Shown here piece by piece: positions 35,601-44,712 of a stretch of DNA of 64,000 nucleotides. Position 1 is the stretch's first letter, and each line of letters starts with the position of its first letter. The position numbers were made by a program, and so were the translations under genes. The notes beneath the pieces are model-generated. The model saw only the letters and a program-made list of their open reading frames with translations, was not told the origin of the DNA and did no database searches. Source of the DNA: CAZCAC01 sp964496575 (GTDB lineage Bacteria > Planctomycetota > UBA1135 > GCA-002686595); assembly GCA_964496575.1 (NCBI GenBank), contig CAZCAC010000020.1, forward strand, positions 30,381 through 94,380. Reading direction: 5' to 3'.

Positions 35601-36469
35601 TCCCGATGTCGATCGGCTCCGCCAGGGTGATCGTCGAGGAGCTCTCCTTCGACGGCGAGACGGTGCGCGGCTGGGGACAGATGCACGACCTCTACGGCCG
35701 GATCCTCGACCGGGACCTCGGCCAGGCGGACACGCTGATCTCCTACTACGGCTCGCGCATCACCATGGAGTCCTTGAACGGGAGCTTCTGCCAGGGCCGG
35801 GTCCACGGCCTCAGTGAGCGCGAGGCCTCGGCGCCCTCCTGGTCGGGTCCGGCCTTCTCCGTCGATCTCGCCCCGCCGTTCGAGTTCCAGGCCAACGTCG
35901 CCCTGGAGGACATCGACGTCGCCAGGCTGCTCGAGGGAGTCTTCGCCTCGGAGCTCGCCGACCGCGGGTTCCTCTCCGGCGAGATGAGCCTGCAGGGCGA
36001 ACTGCAGGATCTCATGAGCGTCCGCGGATCCGGGCGCGGGGACATCCGGGACACGGTGCTCTGGTCGGTACCGGTGCTGCGGGACCTCTTCTCCCAGCTC
36101 GGCTTCGACGCGACGGCCGTCTTCGACTCGATGCACACCGACTTCCGCGTCGAGGGAGGGAAGATCTACATGGAGGGGATCGAGGTCCACAGCCCCCTCC
36201 TCCGGCTGCGCGGTCGCGGAGTTCTCGGCCTGGACGGGACCCTCGCCCACGACCTCGAGGTGAAGTACAGCCTGGTGGACAAGATCGGCCCATTGCGTAG
36301 CTTGGTCTACTTCCTGCAGAACACCCTGCTGTCGGTCTCGATTCGTGGTGACATGTCCCGGCCCAAGGTCTTCCTGGGCGGCGCCCTGACCGGTGCCTTC
36401 ACCGGGGTAGACGAGGACTGGCGAGCCCTGCCCCTCCCGGCGCTCAGCCCGCTGCCGGATCGCTTCTGA
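32645..36469 (+). CDS. Large AsmA-like / DUF3971-type envelope protein
   Basis: 1274 aa. One TM helix near the N-terminus (ITGWLGLLLGITVLGL, about 30-46) anchors a very long periplasmic part built of repeated beta elements, e.g. GAEVSFDRIEFDWLGPGIEV, LSRLDLDGGRILICDPLID, VKLKNIVAGVDEETVRLDAD. The C-terminal region (ERGFLSGEMSLQGELQDL-like block, FDSMHTDFRVEGGKIYMEG, SVRGSGRGDIRDTVLWSVPV) corresponds to the AsmA/TamB-type C-terminal module. Such proteins bridge the periplasm and are linked to phospholipid transport between the membranes. The ATG at 32645 follows alr by 69 bases; the next gene overlaps by one base. Confidence 0.77.
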   Translation: MSRNAPTPSERRRPRSRLVRALRFGARITGWLGLLLGITVLGLDRGGWARWQVELELQRRLGELGAEVSFDRIEFDWLGPGIEVEGFRVTEGERVLLLAEHLYLAAGLAPSDGVYLSRLDLDGGRILICDPLIDDLRALFELDEEREGEREAAPVRRLRIPSIQVRDFLVEFEDPGQRRHSLGRVDFSMEGQSDRPAAINGRLSLRHRDGVPGTPELYLSGLLSPDGLLELHSTARELDLASWDVPELLPLEALRATRPTGKLSLHTSGSINLRGETRARGRIRCALRDGSLAPPLGDTSVEGLTADFDATYLAGAEASFWDPEAWSGTGVLGASWAGQTLRGGLRLGQAARTGSLFEGWIDAPAFQVDIPELQAMTEPWLLRNILDALDPRGVVEAGVGVLCREGWTPGNELEPELEFTVRVASRTPLQAAWHGWNLPERPGWVPLSFPLPTTGGEGLVIVANNARFPRRELVDVDFAVQHPTGTAHVRYQEWTNPIDMPPFATGYGRRETDLLIEIPGIDLDERVREHIGGLGQIEPLRHLYEDGFGLEGGRAAVSIRVTDRAGIPGSPVRVVVGLSDIAARWVELPVPVRDLRGEVEVKDDGRGDTSVRFRVEGGAEGCGDIAVAGRVRTTPGEEDEKGEEPAPSRTLLELFRVTAEAIDYEGAAVRTIAETIPDVADALVELEPRGRTDVELVRSIRDGREVERIQVEVTPAVGTTLDPQAFPMHTTGVRGRVIVDLERRFPESEGEASLPIESSVTRVAPIVGRWREELPVAFHATFPSSGDSVGRVAGSGLRPGDEALVSELVAALGADPARVREISDELTIEGAMDFESVLTIPEGSEEAESRHRLCLRKNDLRHVDGFHLDGLTGVVEIAEDEIRIRELGARLDETPVKLKNIVAGVDEETVRLDADLEVEELALDRGLLARFLDAESVNALVDEFGWRGQIEVDRGHLTLTRRPDRPLEVSLSGEGMLSDAYVEFGFPMSIGSARVIVEELSFDGETVRGWGQMHDLYGRILDRDLGQADTLISYYGSRITMESLNGSFCQGRVHGLSEREASAPSWSGPAFSVDLAPPFEFQANVALEDIDVARLLEGVFASELADRGFLSGEMSLQGELQDLMSVRGSGRGDIRDTVLWSVPVLRDLFSQLGFDATAVFDSMHTDFRVEGGKIYMEGIEVHSPLLRLRGRGVLGLDGTLAHDLEVKYSLVDKIGPLRSLVYFLQNTLLSVSIRGDMSRPKVFLGGALTGAFTGVDEDWRALPLPALSPLPDRF

Positions 36470-37557
36470 TGACGACTGCGCCCGATATGAACGACGAGAA
36501 GCTCTACGCCGTGATCATGGCCGGAGGATCGGGAACCCGGTTCTGGCCGGCGAGCCGCCGGGCTCGTCCCAAGCAGTTCCTCCCGATCGCCGGCGCGCGC
36601 ACGATGATCGCCGAGACGCTGCACCGGCTGGAGGGGCTGGTGCCGGTCGAGCGGGTGCTGGTCGTGACCGCGGGGGATCTCGCCCCGCAGGTCTTCGAGT
36701 GCCTGCCGGAGCTCCCGGAGGAGAACGTCCTGGTCGAGCCGGTGGGTCGGAACACGGCGCCTTGCGTGGCGCTCGCGGCGCTGGAGGTGGAGCGGCGCGA
36801 CCCCGACGCGGTCCAGCTGGTCCTGCCGGCCGATCACGTGATCGCGCCGGTGCGGGAGTTCCAGGCCAGCTTGCTGGCGGCGGTCGCGGAGGCACGCCGC
36901 GGCCAGAGGCTGGTGACCCTGGGGATCCGGCCGACGTACCCGGCGACGGGGTACGGGTACATCGAGATCGCGGAGGAGCTCTCGCGACACGGCGAGTTCG
37001 TCGCTCACCGGGTGGAGCAGTTCGTCGAGAAGCCGGTGGAGGAGCTCGCCCGGGGTTTCGTCGACTCGGGTCGGTTCCTGTGGAACGCGGGGATCTTCGT
37101 CTGGGAGACCCGGGCGATCCTGGCGGCGTTGCGGACGCACGCGCGGGCGATCGTCACCCCGCTGGACGAGGCGGGCCGAGCGCATGATCTCGACGAGGTG
37201 TACGCCGCGCTCCCGTCGAAACCGATCGACCGCGCGGTGATGGAGCCCGCCGAGAACCGGAGCGTCCTGCCGGTCGCCTATCGCTGGAACGACGTCGGCT
37301 CGTGGGTGGCCCTGCCCGAGGTCCTGGACGGGGATGGAGCGAACAACTGCGTGGTCGGTGGGACGCGGTTGCTGGCGGCCGCGGCGGAGGGAAACGTGGT
37401 GTACGGAGAGGAGGGAACGGTGACGGCCCTGATCGGTGTCGAGGGATTGGTGGTGGTGCGGTCGGGCAACGCCGTGCTGGTCTGTCCACGGGAGAAGGCG
37501 GAGGAGGTCAAGGGAATCGTGGAGCGCTTGGAGCGCGACTCTCCCGAGTCTCTGTGA
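36469..37557 (+). CDS. manC: Mannose-1-phosphate guanylyltransferase
   Basis: 362 aa. The nucleotidyltransferase signature is YAVIMAGGSGTRFWPASRRA with RPKQFLPI; further VEPVGRNTAPCVALAA, LVLPADHVI, YPATGYGYIEI, EKP and FLWNAGIFVWETRAI. It makes GDP-mannose from GTP and mannose-1-phosphate. There is no fused phosphomannose isomerase domain, so it is the short ManC type. GDP-mannose would serve the polysaccharide and lipid-linked sugar pathways encoded in this window. Its start overlaps the stop of the AsmA-like gene (TGATG). Confidence 0.93.
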   Translation: MTTAPDMNDEKLYAVIMAGGSGTRFWPASRRARPKQFLPIAGARTMIAETLHRLEGLVPVERVLVVTAGDLAPQVFECLPELPEENVLVEPVGRNTAPCVALAALEVERRDPDAVQLVLPADHVIAPVREFQASLLAAVAEARRGQRLVTLGIRPTYPATGYGYIEIAEELSRHGEFVAHRVEQFVEKPVEELARGFVDSGRFLWNAGIFVWETRAILAALRTHARAIVTPLDEAGRAHDLDEVYAALPSKPIDRAVMEPAENRSVLPVAYRWNDVGSWVALPEVLDGDGANNCVVGGTRLLAAAAEGNVVYGEEGTVTALIGVEGLVVVRSGNAVLVCPREKAEEVKGIVERLERDSPESL

Positions 37558-37561
37558 GCTC

Positions 37562-37987
37562 ATGCGCGACGCGGTGATCTGCATCGACCACGGGACGAAG
37601 CGAACCGGCTTCGCCTCGACCGATCCGCTACGAATCGCGACCCGGCCCTTGCCGGCGTGGCACGGCCCGGGGGACGCGCCGGGTTTGCTCGATCGGGTGG
37701 CGCAGCTGGTCGAGGAGCACGGTGCGGGGATCGTGGTCGTCGGCATGCCCTACAACATGGACGGCACGATCGGAGGTCGGGGAAGGGACGTCGAGGGCTT
37801 CGTGGGGCGTTTGCGGAAACGATTGCCACAGGTGCGAGTGGTGACGCACGACGAGCGCCTGAGCAGTCGCGATGCGGACGAGCTCTTGAAGGAGGCGGGG
37901 TTGTTCGGCGATGCGAGAAAGGAGAGAAGGGACTCCTGGAGCGCGCTGGTGGTGTTGCGCGACTGGATCGAGAAGGAGGAGGGGTAG
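37562..37987 (+). CDS. ruvX: RuvX/YqgF-family putative Holliday junction resolvase
   Basis: 141 aa, an RNase H-like fold. ICIDHGTKRTGFAST with D9, IVVVGMPYNMDGTIGGRGRD, and THDERLSSRDADELL are the conserved blocks, including the acidic residues of the active site. YqgF members act in pre-16S rRNA processing and possibly in recombination. The start ATG lies four bases after manC. It ends just before the poly-G tract. Confidence 0.92.
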   Translation: MRDAVICIDHGTKRTGFASTDPLRIATRPLPAWHGPGDAPGLLDRVAQLVEEHGAGIVVVGMPYNMDGTIGGRGRDVEGFVGRLRKRLPQVRVVTHDERLSSRDADELLKEAGLFGDARKERRDSWSALVVLRDWIEKEEG

Positions 37988-37995
37988 GGTTCGTT

Positions 37996-38032
37996 GCGGC
38001 GTGGCGTGCGGCGCAGGCGAACGCCACGCCGC
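37996..38032 (+). terminator. Hairpin downstream of ruvX
   Basis: A perfect 12-bp stem (GCGGCGTGGCGT / ACGCCACGCCGC) with a 13-nt loop starts nine bases after the ruvX stop. There is no T-run; the next sequence is the poly-G tract. Confidence 0.5.
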
Positions 38033-38038
38033 CACGAG

Positions 38039-38170
<132 letters not shown>

Positions 38171-38215
38171 GCCACGAGACCGTCCCCCCTCAGCCCCGAC
38201 AGACCCCCACCGCGC

Positions 38216-39148
38216 TCACCCCTCCTGCTCCTCCAACCACCGCTCGCAATCGATCGCCGCCATGCAGCCGGTCCCCGCCGCCGTGATCGCCTGGCGGTAG
38301 CGCTTGTCCATCACGTCTCCCGAGGCGAAGACGCCCTCGACCGAGGTTCGCGTGCCGTCGTGAACGACGAGGTAACCACCTTCGTCCATCTCCAGCTGCC
38401 CCTTGAAGACCTCGCTGTTGGGAGTATGCCCGATCGCCATGAAGACCCCGTCGATCGGCCACTCTCCGGTCTCGCCGCTCTGGGTGTCCTTCAGGATGAC
38501 GGCCCGGACGGAGCCATTCTCTCCCGCGAGGATCTCCTCCACGGTTTTGTTGAGCAGCCAGTCGATCTTGGGGTTGGCCTGGGCCCGGTCCGCCATGATC
38601 TTGGAACCTCTCAGCCCCTCGCGGCGGTGGACGATGGTCACCTTGCTGGCGAAGCGGGTCAGGTACTGCGCCTCCTCGAGCGCGCTGTCTCCTCCGCCGA
38701 CCACCATCACTTCCTTCTCCTTGAAGAAGGCGCCGTCGCAGGTCGCACAGGCGCTGACGCCGCGACCCATCAGCCGGGTCTCGCTCTCCAGACCGAGCAA
38801 CCGGGCACTCGCGCCGGTGGCGACGATCACGCTCTTCGCCCGGAAGGTGTCGAAGTCGGTCTTGAGGGTGAACGGCCTCGAAGTGAAATCGACCTCGATG
38901 ATCTGCTCGAAGCGGATCTCGGTTCCGAAGCGCTCCGCCTGGGCCTTGAACTGCTCCATCATCTCCGGACCCTGGACTCCCTCGGGGTAGCCGGGAAAGT
39001 TCTCGACCTCGGTGGTGATGGTCAGCTGCCCCCCGGGCTGCATCCCCTGGAAGAGGATCGGAGACAGGTTGGCGCGGGCGGTGTAGATGGCGGCGGTGTA
39101 GCCGGCCGGACCGGAACCGATGATGGCGACTTCGTGGACTTCGGACAT
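38216..39148 (-). CDS. trxB: Thioredoxin reductase (NADPH)
   Basis: 310 aa. FAD-binding GSGPAGYTAAIYTARANL at the N-terminus, the redox-active pair C134-A-T-C137 in SACATCDGAFF, NADPH-binding VVGGGDSALEEAQYLTRF, and the C-terminal FAD block GVFASGDVMDKRYRQAITA. It reduces thioredoxin in the cytoplasm. No thioredoxin gene is adjacent. The C-terminus ends in ERWLEEQEG, typical length for the low-Mr enzyme. It is separate from the ABC transporter genes upstream. Confidence 0.96.
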   Translation of the reverse strand: MSEVHEVAIIGSGPAGYTAAIYTARANLSPILFQGMQPGGQLTITTEVENFPGYPEGVQGPEMMEQFKAQAERFGTEIRFEQIIEVDFTSRPFTLKTDFDTFRAKSVIVATGASARLLGLESETRLMGRGVSACATCDGAFFKEKEVMVVGGGDSALEEAQYLTRFASKVTIVHRREGLRGSKIMADRAQANPKIDWLLNKTVEEILAGENGSVRAVILKDTQSGETGEWPIDGVFMAIGHTPNSEVFKGQLEMDEGGYLVVHDGTRTSVEGVFASGDVMDKRYRQAITAAGTGCMAAIDCERWLEEQEG

Positions 39149-39244
39149 GTCGAGGGCGGGGTTCGGGGGCTGGATTCGGTCGGCCCCGGGTGACGAGAGG
39201 CCCGGTAGTGTAGTCCCCGACCCGGGCGCTGACGAGCGGGCTCC

Positions 39245-40960
39245 TCAGCCGCGGTCGCGAGCGACGTCGAAGCGCTGCAACATCCGGCCGCCCACCCAGG
39301 CCAGGAGAGCGTCCACCAGGAACAGCACCCCGAAACCGACCAGGATCGAGATCCACAGGACCTGGTCCTCGTCGAGGCCCAGAGACTCCCGCCCGAACAC
39401 GTACAGGAGGGCCGCCGGCGCGGCGATCAGCGCCAGCGTCAGCGCCATCAGGATCATCCGCAGCAGGAAGAGCACGATCGCGCGGCCGGAGTGATGCAGG
39501 GTGCCCTCCTGGCCGGGCACGAAGCGCACCGGGGCGAAGAGGTAGACGGCGTTGTCCACCGCCAGCCAGGCGAACTCGACCGGCGGGAGGGCGAGCAGGA
39601 CGACCACGAGGATCGGGTGGAACAACCCCAGGATCACCGCCCGGAGCAGGATCGCCGCCGCCAGCGCGGCGCTGATCAGCATCACCTGCGGCAGGAGCGT
39701 GGCGATGAAGACCCTACGCGGGTGGACCGGCCAGGCCTTGATCTGCTCCATGTGATCGAGGTCGGCGCGGTAGTCGAAACGAAGCGCGCCGCTCATGTAC
39801 ATGATCCCCAGGAAGGCGATCAGGATCGGCCCCCCGATCGCCGACGAAGTGGTCCCCGCTTCCGGGTCCGCCGTGCTCATCAGGATCGAGACCCCGAGGG
39901 TGACGGCGAAGACGATCAGGAGACTGACCAGCAGCGTCCCGCGGGCCTTCCGCACGATCGAGGCCGTCTTGATCCAGGCTACCGCGCCCGCCGGGCCACG
40001 CCCGAAGAACCAGGGCACGCGCCGCGCCGCCGCCCGCTGAGAGACGTCCCCGCTGCTCAGCGCGCCGCCGCGCCCCACCCGACGCAGGCGCCGGGTGATC
40101 TCCTCGGAGGTCTCCAGCGACTGCTCCCGGAAGTCGATCGGCAGCCGGGCGGTCAGCTCGAACAACACCAGCCAGATGAAGACACACAGGGAGCCCCAGC
40201 GCAGGAACTCCAGCCCGCTGGTCGCGGTCATCATGCTCGACCAGGGGCGCAGCGGAGTGAGCAGTCCGCGAACCACCTCGTGCTCGAGCAGCGCCCCTCC
40301 CTGCGCGAGCAGGTCGAGATCGCCGAAGACGATGTCGGTGTAGCGATCGCCGAGGACGACCATCATGATCAGGAACCAGACCGCGAGCCCGATCAGGATC
40401 CGCAGGCCGAGCAGCCGGCGCCCCTGCAGCCACTTCCCCATCCGGGAGCGCGCGTCCCCGAGGATCAACGAGATCGACTGGCGCAGCACCCCCAGGGTGA
40501 AGACCGCGACCATCGCGCCGAGGAAGCCGAAGACCGGCACGGGCATGCGCTGGAAGGTCAGGAGGCCGAGCACGATCGCGCCGAAGAGCGTGCGCGCGAA
40601 GTCGACCATCATCCGGTAGCGCACCAGATCGCTCCGCGTGAGCGGGGCGGAGAAGAAGCGCTCGATCTCCTGCTTGGGCAGGTACACGCCGCGAACCGCC
40701 ACCGCGGAGAGGCCGGTGAGGATCACGAAGATCAGGATGCCCACCTCGGTCCACGCGCGCAGCGTCTCGCCCTCCGGCACCTCGCCCTGGTACGCGCCGC
40801 GGCCCATCACCAGCGTCGTGATCCACACCACGCTCAAGAGCGCACCGACGGCGGCGAAGATGAACCCGGACGGGCTCTTCAGCCGCTTCCACTGCCGGCG
40901 GAAGCCCCCGCGCAGCTTCATCAGGGCGAGCTTGCGCAGGGCGGAGTCGCCGACGATCAC
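39245..40960 (-). CDS. ABC exporter membrane protein
   Basis: 571 aa with about ten to twelve hydrophobic segments (e.g. GFIFAAVGALLSVVWITTLV, VGILIFVILTGLSAVAVRGV, VLFLVDALLAWVGG). The N-terminal arrangement, with EIERFFSAPLTRSDLVRYRM after the second TM helix, is common to the ABC-2-type permeases paired with a single ATPase. The substrate is unknown. Its ATG overlaps the stop of the ATPase gene by four bases, so the two subunits are made together. Confidence 0.8.
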   Translation of the reverse strand: MIVGDSALRKLALMKLRGGFRRQWKRLKSPSGFIFAAVGALLSVVWITTLVMGRGAYQGEVPEGETLRAWTEVGILIFVILTGLSAVAVRGVYLPKQEIERFFSAPLTRSDLVRYRMMVDFARTLFGAIVLGLLTFQRMPVPVFGFLGAMVAVFTLGVLRQSISLILGDARSRMGKWLQGRRLLGLRILIGLAVWFLIMMVVLGDRYTDIVFGDLDLLAQGGALLEHEVVRGLLTPLRPWSSMMTATSGLEFLRWGSLCVFIWLVLFELTARLPIDFREQSLETSEEITRRLRRVGRGGALSSGDVSQRAAARRVPWFFGRGPAGAVAWIKTASIVRKARGTLLVSLLIVFAVTLGVSILMSTADPEAGTTSSAIGGPILIAFLGIMYMSGALRFDYRADLDHMEQIKAWPVHPRRVFIATLLPQVMLISAALAAAILLRAVILGLFHPILVVVLLALPPVEFAWLAVDNAVYLFAPVRFVPGQEGTLHHSGRAIVLFLLRMILMALTLALIAAPAALLYVFGRESLGLDEDQVLWISILVGFGVLFLVDALLAWVGGRMLQRFDVARDRG

Positions 40961-41799
40961 GACTCTTCGTCCTCCACCGGTTCCCCCTCGTGGTGATTCC
41001 CGGTGGCCGCCATGAAGACCTCCTCCAGGCTGGAGTGCGTGTCCGCGGCGAGGCTCGCCCGCGCCTCCTCCAGCGTGCCCAGGAAGACCCTCCGCCCGCG
41101 GTCGAGGATCAGGAGCCGATCGGCGAGCTCCTCGATCAGCTCGAGCAGGTGCGAGGAGAGAATCACCGCGGCGCCCTCGGCGGCGAGGCTGCCGATCGCA
41201 TCCTTGGCGGAGCGGATCCCGCGCGGGTCGAGGCCGGAGAGGGGCTCGTCCATCAGGACCACCCGAGGGCTGGGGAGCCAGGCGCAGCAGAAGGCCAGCT
41301 TCTGGCGCATCCCGCGACTGAGCTCGCCGCCGAGCGCCTTGCGCTTCTCCTCCAGCTCGAAGCGCTTCAAGAGCTCACCCGCCCGCGTCCGCCAGCGCTT
41401 GCAGCGATAGAGGTTGGCGGTGAATTCGAGGTGCTCCTCGACGCTCAACGTGTCGAAGGGCTGCGGGTCGTCGGGGACCCAGGCGAGGCTGTTCTTGGCC
41501 GCCACCTCGTCCCTCGCCAGGTCGTGGCCGGCGACGGTGATCTCCCCCTCCTGCAGCGGCAGGACGCCGACGACCGAGCGCAGCGTGGTGGTCTTGCCCG
41601 CGCCGTTGGGACCGACCAGCCCGAGGATCTCTCCCGGCTGCACGTCGAAGGAGAGGCCGTCGACGGCGACGAGGTCGTCGTAGCGCTTGCCGAATCCGCG
41701 CACCGAGAGCGCCGGTTCCGCGGGGGCGTCGGGCGCGAACTCCTCCTCCACCGCGGGTTCCTCGGCGTGCTCTTCGGGGGTCTCTTCGGCGGCTTCCAT
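40957..41799 (-). CDS. ABC transporter ATP-binding protein
   Basis: 280 aa. Walker A GLVGPNGAGKTTTLRSVVG, signature GGELSRGMRQKLAFC, and Walker B VVLMDEPLSGLDPRG are all intact; the H-loop is ILSSHLLELIEELAD. It resembles the CcmA/NatA-type exporter ATPases. A Glu/Ala/Pro-rich N-terminal extension of about 28 residues precedes the domain. Followed directly by the permease gene. Confidence 0.92.
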   Translation of the reverse strand: MEAAEETPEEHAEEPAVEEEFAPDAPAEPALSVRGFGKRYDDLVAVDGLSFDVQPGEILGLVGPNGAGKTTTLRSVVGVLPLQEGEITVAGHDLARDEVAAKNSLAWVPDDPQPFDTLSVEEHLEFTANLYRCKRWRTRAGELLKRFELEEKRKALGGELSRGMRQKLAFCCAWLPSPRVVLMDEPLSGLDPRGIRSAKDAIGSLAAEGAAVILSSHLLELIEELADRLLILDRGRRVFLGTLEEARASLAADTHSSLEEVFMAATGNHHEGEPVEDEES

Positions 41800-41860
41800 C
41801 GTCCTTACGTCGGGACCAGAGGGTACTGACGCCCCCCCCGCCCCGCCACCCCGCGGAGCC

Positions 41861-43303
41861 CTACTGGACCGGAGCTGTCAGCCGGGAGGCCTTGACCAGG
41901 AACTGGAACCAGAAGGGGCGATGCTCGAGATCGGTGCGGTCCGCCTCCTTGCAGTGGGCGAAGTCGGCCTCGAACATCCGCGCGCACTCCGCGTTGAACC
42001 GCTCGCTCAGGAAGAGCATGGTGATCTCGAAGTTCAGGCGGAAGGACCGGTTGTCGAGGTTGGCGGTGCCGACCGCGGCGACCTTGTCGTCGATCAGGAA
42101 CGCCTTCTGGTGCAGGAAGCCGGGCTGGTAGCGCATGATCCTCACCCCCGCGCCGCCGAGCTCCTCGAGGTACGAGAAGGAGGAGAGGTAGACGAGGAGG
42201 TGGTCCGGCTTCTCCGGGAGCATGACCCGCACATCGACTCCGCGAAGCGCCGCCAGCTGCAGCGCGGCCACCACCTGGGCGTCGGGCACGAAGTATGGGC
42301 TGGCGATCCAGAAGCGCTCCACCGCCGAGTTGATGGCCATGACGAACAGGAGCCCGGCGGTCTCGTACTGGTCCGCCGGGCCGCTCGGCACGGCCAGGAC
42401 GTCGTGCTGCCCAACCGGGGCCCGCTGCGGCTTCCACTCCAGCGAGGGCACGGTGTGCGAGGCCCAGTACCAGTCCTCCAGGAACGAGAGCTGGATGCAC
42501 TGCACCGCGGGCCCCTCGATCACGCAGTGGGTATCGCGCCAGGCCCCCATCTTCGGATCCCGCCCGAGGTACTCGTCGCCGACGTTGTGCCCGCCGACCC
42601 AGGCCCGACGCCCGTCGACGACGACGATCTTCCGGTGGTTGCGGAAGTTGATCTGGAAGCGGTTCCGCCGCCCGCGGGTGGTGTGGAACGGGTGGACCGT
42701 GATGCCCGCCTCGCGCAGCTCCTCGAGGTAGCGGCGCGGCAAGGCGTTGCTGCCCATCTCGTCGTAGACGAAGAAGATGCGGATCCCCTCGCGCGCCCGG
42801 GCGATCAGCCGTTCCTTCAGCTCCTGCCCGAGGCGGTCGTCGTGAATGATGTAGAACTGGACCAGGATGTAGTCGGTCGCGGCCTCGATCCCGGCGAAGA
42901 TCGAGGCGAAGGTCGCCTCGCCGTCGATCAGGAGCTCGACCTCATTGCCCGAGGTGAAGGGCATACCGGCCAGCTGCTCCGCGGCACGGACCCGCCCTTG
43001 CCGCCCCTCGAAGTCGGTGGCGAATTCATCCTCGTACTGCTTCAGCTCCAGAGCGATGTGCTGGATCTCGTGCCCCCCCCGGCGGCGCGACTTGATGTAG
43101 CCGACGAACTTGCGCCGGCCGAAGACGGCGTAGAGCGGGACCGAGAGGTACGGCAGCGTGATCAGCGACACCGCCCACGCGACCGCTCCCTGCGCCGTGC
43201 GGCTGTGCACGATCGCCCGGATGGCGCAGTACAGGCCGGTCAGGTGGACGATCGGAACGACCACCGCCAGGATGGCGGAGAGGGTGTCGGCGAGGGCGAT
43301 CAT
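41861..43303 (-). CDS. cls: Cardiolipin synthase-type phospholipase D protein
   Basis: 480 aa. Two N-terminal TM helices (TLSAILAVVVPIVHLTGLYC; GAVAWAVSLITLPYLSVPLY) are followed by two PLD active-site motifs: NHRKIVVVDGRRAWVGGHN and HQKAFLIDDKVAAVGTANLD (each H-x-K-x4-D). It joins two phosphatidylglycerols (or phosphatidylglycerol and another lipid) to cardiolipin at the inner membrane. The length and layout match ClsA-type enzymes. It lies alone on the minus strand, 61 bases downstream of the ABC ATPase start. Confidence 0.93.
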   Translation of the reverse strand: MIALADTLSAILAVVVPIVHLTGLYCAIRAIVHSRTAQGAVAWAVSLITLPYLSVPLYAVFGRRKFVGYIKSRRRGGHEIQHIALELKQYEDEFATDFEGRQGRVRAAEQLAGMPFTSGNEVELLIDGEATFASIFAGIEAATDYILVQFYIIHDDRLGQELKERLIARAREGIRIFFVYDEMGSNALPRRYLEELREAGITVHPFHTTRGRRNRFQINFRNHRKIVVVDGRRAWVGGHNVGDEYLGRDPKMGAWRDTHCVIEGPAVQCIQLSFLEDWYWASHTVPSLEWKPQRAPVGQHDVLAVPSGPADQYETAGLLFVMAINSAVERFWIASPYFVPDAQVVAALQLAALRGVDVRVMLPEKPDHLLVYLSSFSYLEELGGAGVRIMRYQPGFLHQKAFLIDDKVAAVGTANLDNRSFRLNFEITMLFLSERFNAECARMFEADFAHCKEADRTDLEHRPFWFQFLVKASRLTAPVQ

Positions 43304-43435
43304 CTAGGGGCCAGATCTCCGGCAGCAGGGTACCCCATCGCGGTCCCACGCCGCGATGTAGCCGAGGTGGAATCGGCGTCCGGGAATCCGCCCCCGTGAT
43401 TGGATTGATGGTCGAGCCGGTGGTACAAGGGCTTC

Positions 43436-43903
43436 ATGGTCGACTCGGAGAGATGTCCCGTGAGTCTGGGTCTGGTGCTGGTGCGCGTGACCCTGGGTCT
43501 GCTCCTCTTCCTCCACGCCTGGGACCAGATCACCGGCCCGAACGGCGTCCGGGACCTGATCAGCGGGGCGGATCTGTCCTCGCCGTTCTTCACCTGGTGG
43601 GGCGAGAGCCTCCTGAAGAAGTCTCCGGACGTCTTCTCCCACCTGCTCGTCTGGATCGAGCTGCTCGGCGGGATCTCGCTCTTCCTCGGGGCGCTGGTGC
43701 GCCCCTTCGGCCTCCTGGTCGCCCTCGCCCTCGGTTGCTGCGCCGTCAGCGACCACGACCTCCTGCGAGCAGCCGAGATCCTGGCCGCGGCGTGCGCGCT
43801 CGGCTGCTCGATCTCCGGCGCCGGGCGCTCGCTGGGGCTCGACGCGATCTTCGACCAGCACTTCCCGCGCTGGGTGACCTGGGGGGGACGCCGGGCGGAG
43901 TGA
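43436..43903 (+). CDS. DoxX-family membrane protein
   Basis: 155 aa with about four hydrophobic segments. The DoxX pattern is visible: LGLVLVRVTLGLLLFLHAWD near the N-terminus and VWIELLGGISLFLGALVRPF in the middle. Such proteins are small integral membrane subunits with varied or unknown roles (quinone-linked redox in some species). Its stop is one base away from the stop of the convergent elbB gene. Confidence 0.77.
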   Translation: MVDSERCPVSLGLVLVRVTLGLLLFLHAWDQITGPNGVRDLISGADLSSPFFTWWGESLLKKSPDVFSHLLVWIELLGGISLFLGALVRPFGLLVALALGCCAVSDHDLLRAAEILAAACALGCSISGAGRSLGLDAIFDQHFPRWVTWGGRRAE

Positions 43904-43904
43904 G

Positions 43905-44570
43905 CTACCGCCGCGCGAGCCGCATCAGCTCGGTGACCGTGCGCTCGATGCCGCTCGCCGCCTCGCTGATGCTCCCGGCGAGCATGTAGGCTGGCGAGGT
44001 GATGAGCAGGTTCTTCTCGTCGACGCGGAACTCGTCGACGGGGCAGGCGACGTGTCTGGCGCCCATCGCCTCGACGCCCTGCGCGGTCCCCTCGTCGGTC
44101 CCGATCGTCACCTCGCTCGCGATCCCCGCGTCGCGGCAGATGGCGGCGATCATCGCGGGGGCGATGCAGACCGCCGCGACCGGCTTCTTCGCCTCGATCA
44201 TCTCGCGGGTGAGGCGCGCGACCTCGGGGTTCACCACCGCCTCCGGTCCCTTGACGGCGAAGTCACAGAGGTTCTTCGCGGCGCCGAAGCCGCCGGGGAA
44301 GATCACCGCGTCGAGGTCCTTCGCGCCGACCTCGGCCAGGTCCCTGATCTCGCCGCGGGCGATGCGCGCCGACTCGACCAGGACGTTGCGCGTCTCGCCG
44401 GTCTCCTGTCCGGTGAGGTGGTCGACGACGTGCAGCTGGTCGACGTTCGGGGCCGTGCAGACCACCTCGGCTCCGGCGCGATCGAGCGCGAGCAGGGTGA
44501 TCACCGATTCGTGGATTTCCGCGCCGTCGTAGACGCCGCAGCCCGAGAGGACGACACCGACTCTGGTCAT
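43905..44570 (-). CDS. elbB: ElbB-like glyoxalase III / DJ-1 superfamily protein
   Basis: 221 aa. VGVVLSGCGVYDGAEIHESV is the ElbB hallmark; the nucleophile-elbow Cys is in PVAAVCIAPAMIAAICRD, and DAVIFPGGFGAAKNLCDFAV is the second block. In E. coli ElbB has glyoxalase activity and affects isoprenoid output. The ATG at 44570 has GGAG seven bases upstream, which decides against the longer frame to 44714. Divergent from the phosphatase gene. Confidence 0.93.
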   Translation of the reverse strand: MTRVGVVLSGCGVYDGAEIHESVITLLALDRAGAEVVCTAPNVDQLHVVDHLTGQETGETRNVLVESARIARGEIRDLAEVGAKDLDAVIFPGGFGAAKNLCDFAVKGPEAVVNPEVARLTREMIEAKKPVAAVCIAPAMIAAICRDAGIASEVTIGTDEGTAQGVEAMGARHVACPVDEFRVDEKNLLITSPAYMLAGSISEAASGIERTVTELMRLARR

Positions 44571-44712
44571 GATTCCGCTCCGTTCTGTTCTCTTCCGACA
44601 GGGGTAGGCCGTGGCGCGCATTCTAGGTGATGCCCGGGGAGGGGTCGAGAGAGCGGGGCGACCCTGGAACCGTCCCGCAGGATCGTTACCTTCGGTGCTG
44701 TCCCCCGAGCCC

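Noticed and set aside
31304..36250. A 1648-codon open frame on the minus strand opposite the AsmA-like gene
   Set aside because: High GC suppresses stop codons. The translation is rich in R, H, E and D without domains, while the plus strand encodes a coherent AsmA-like protein.
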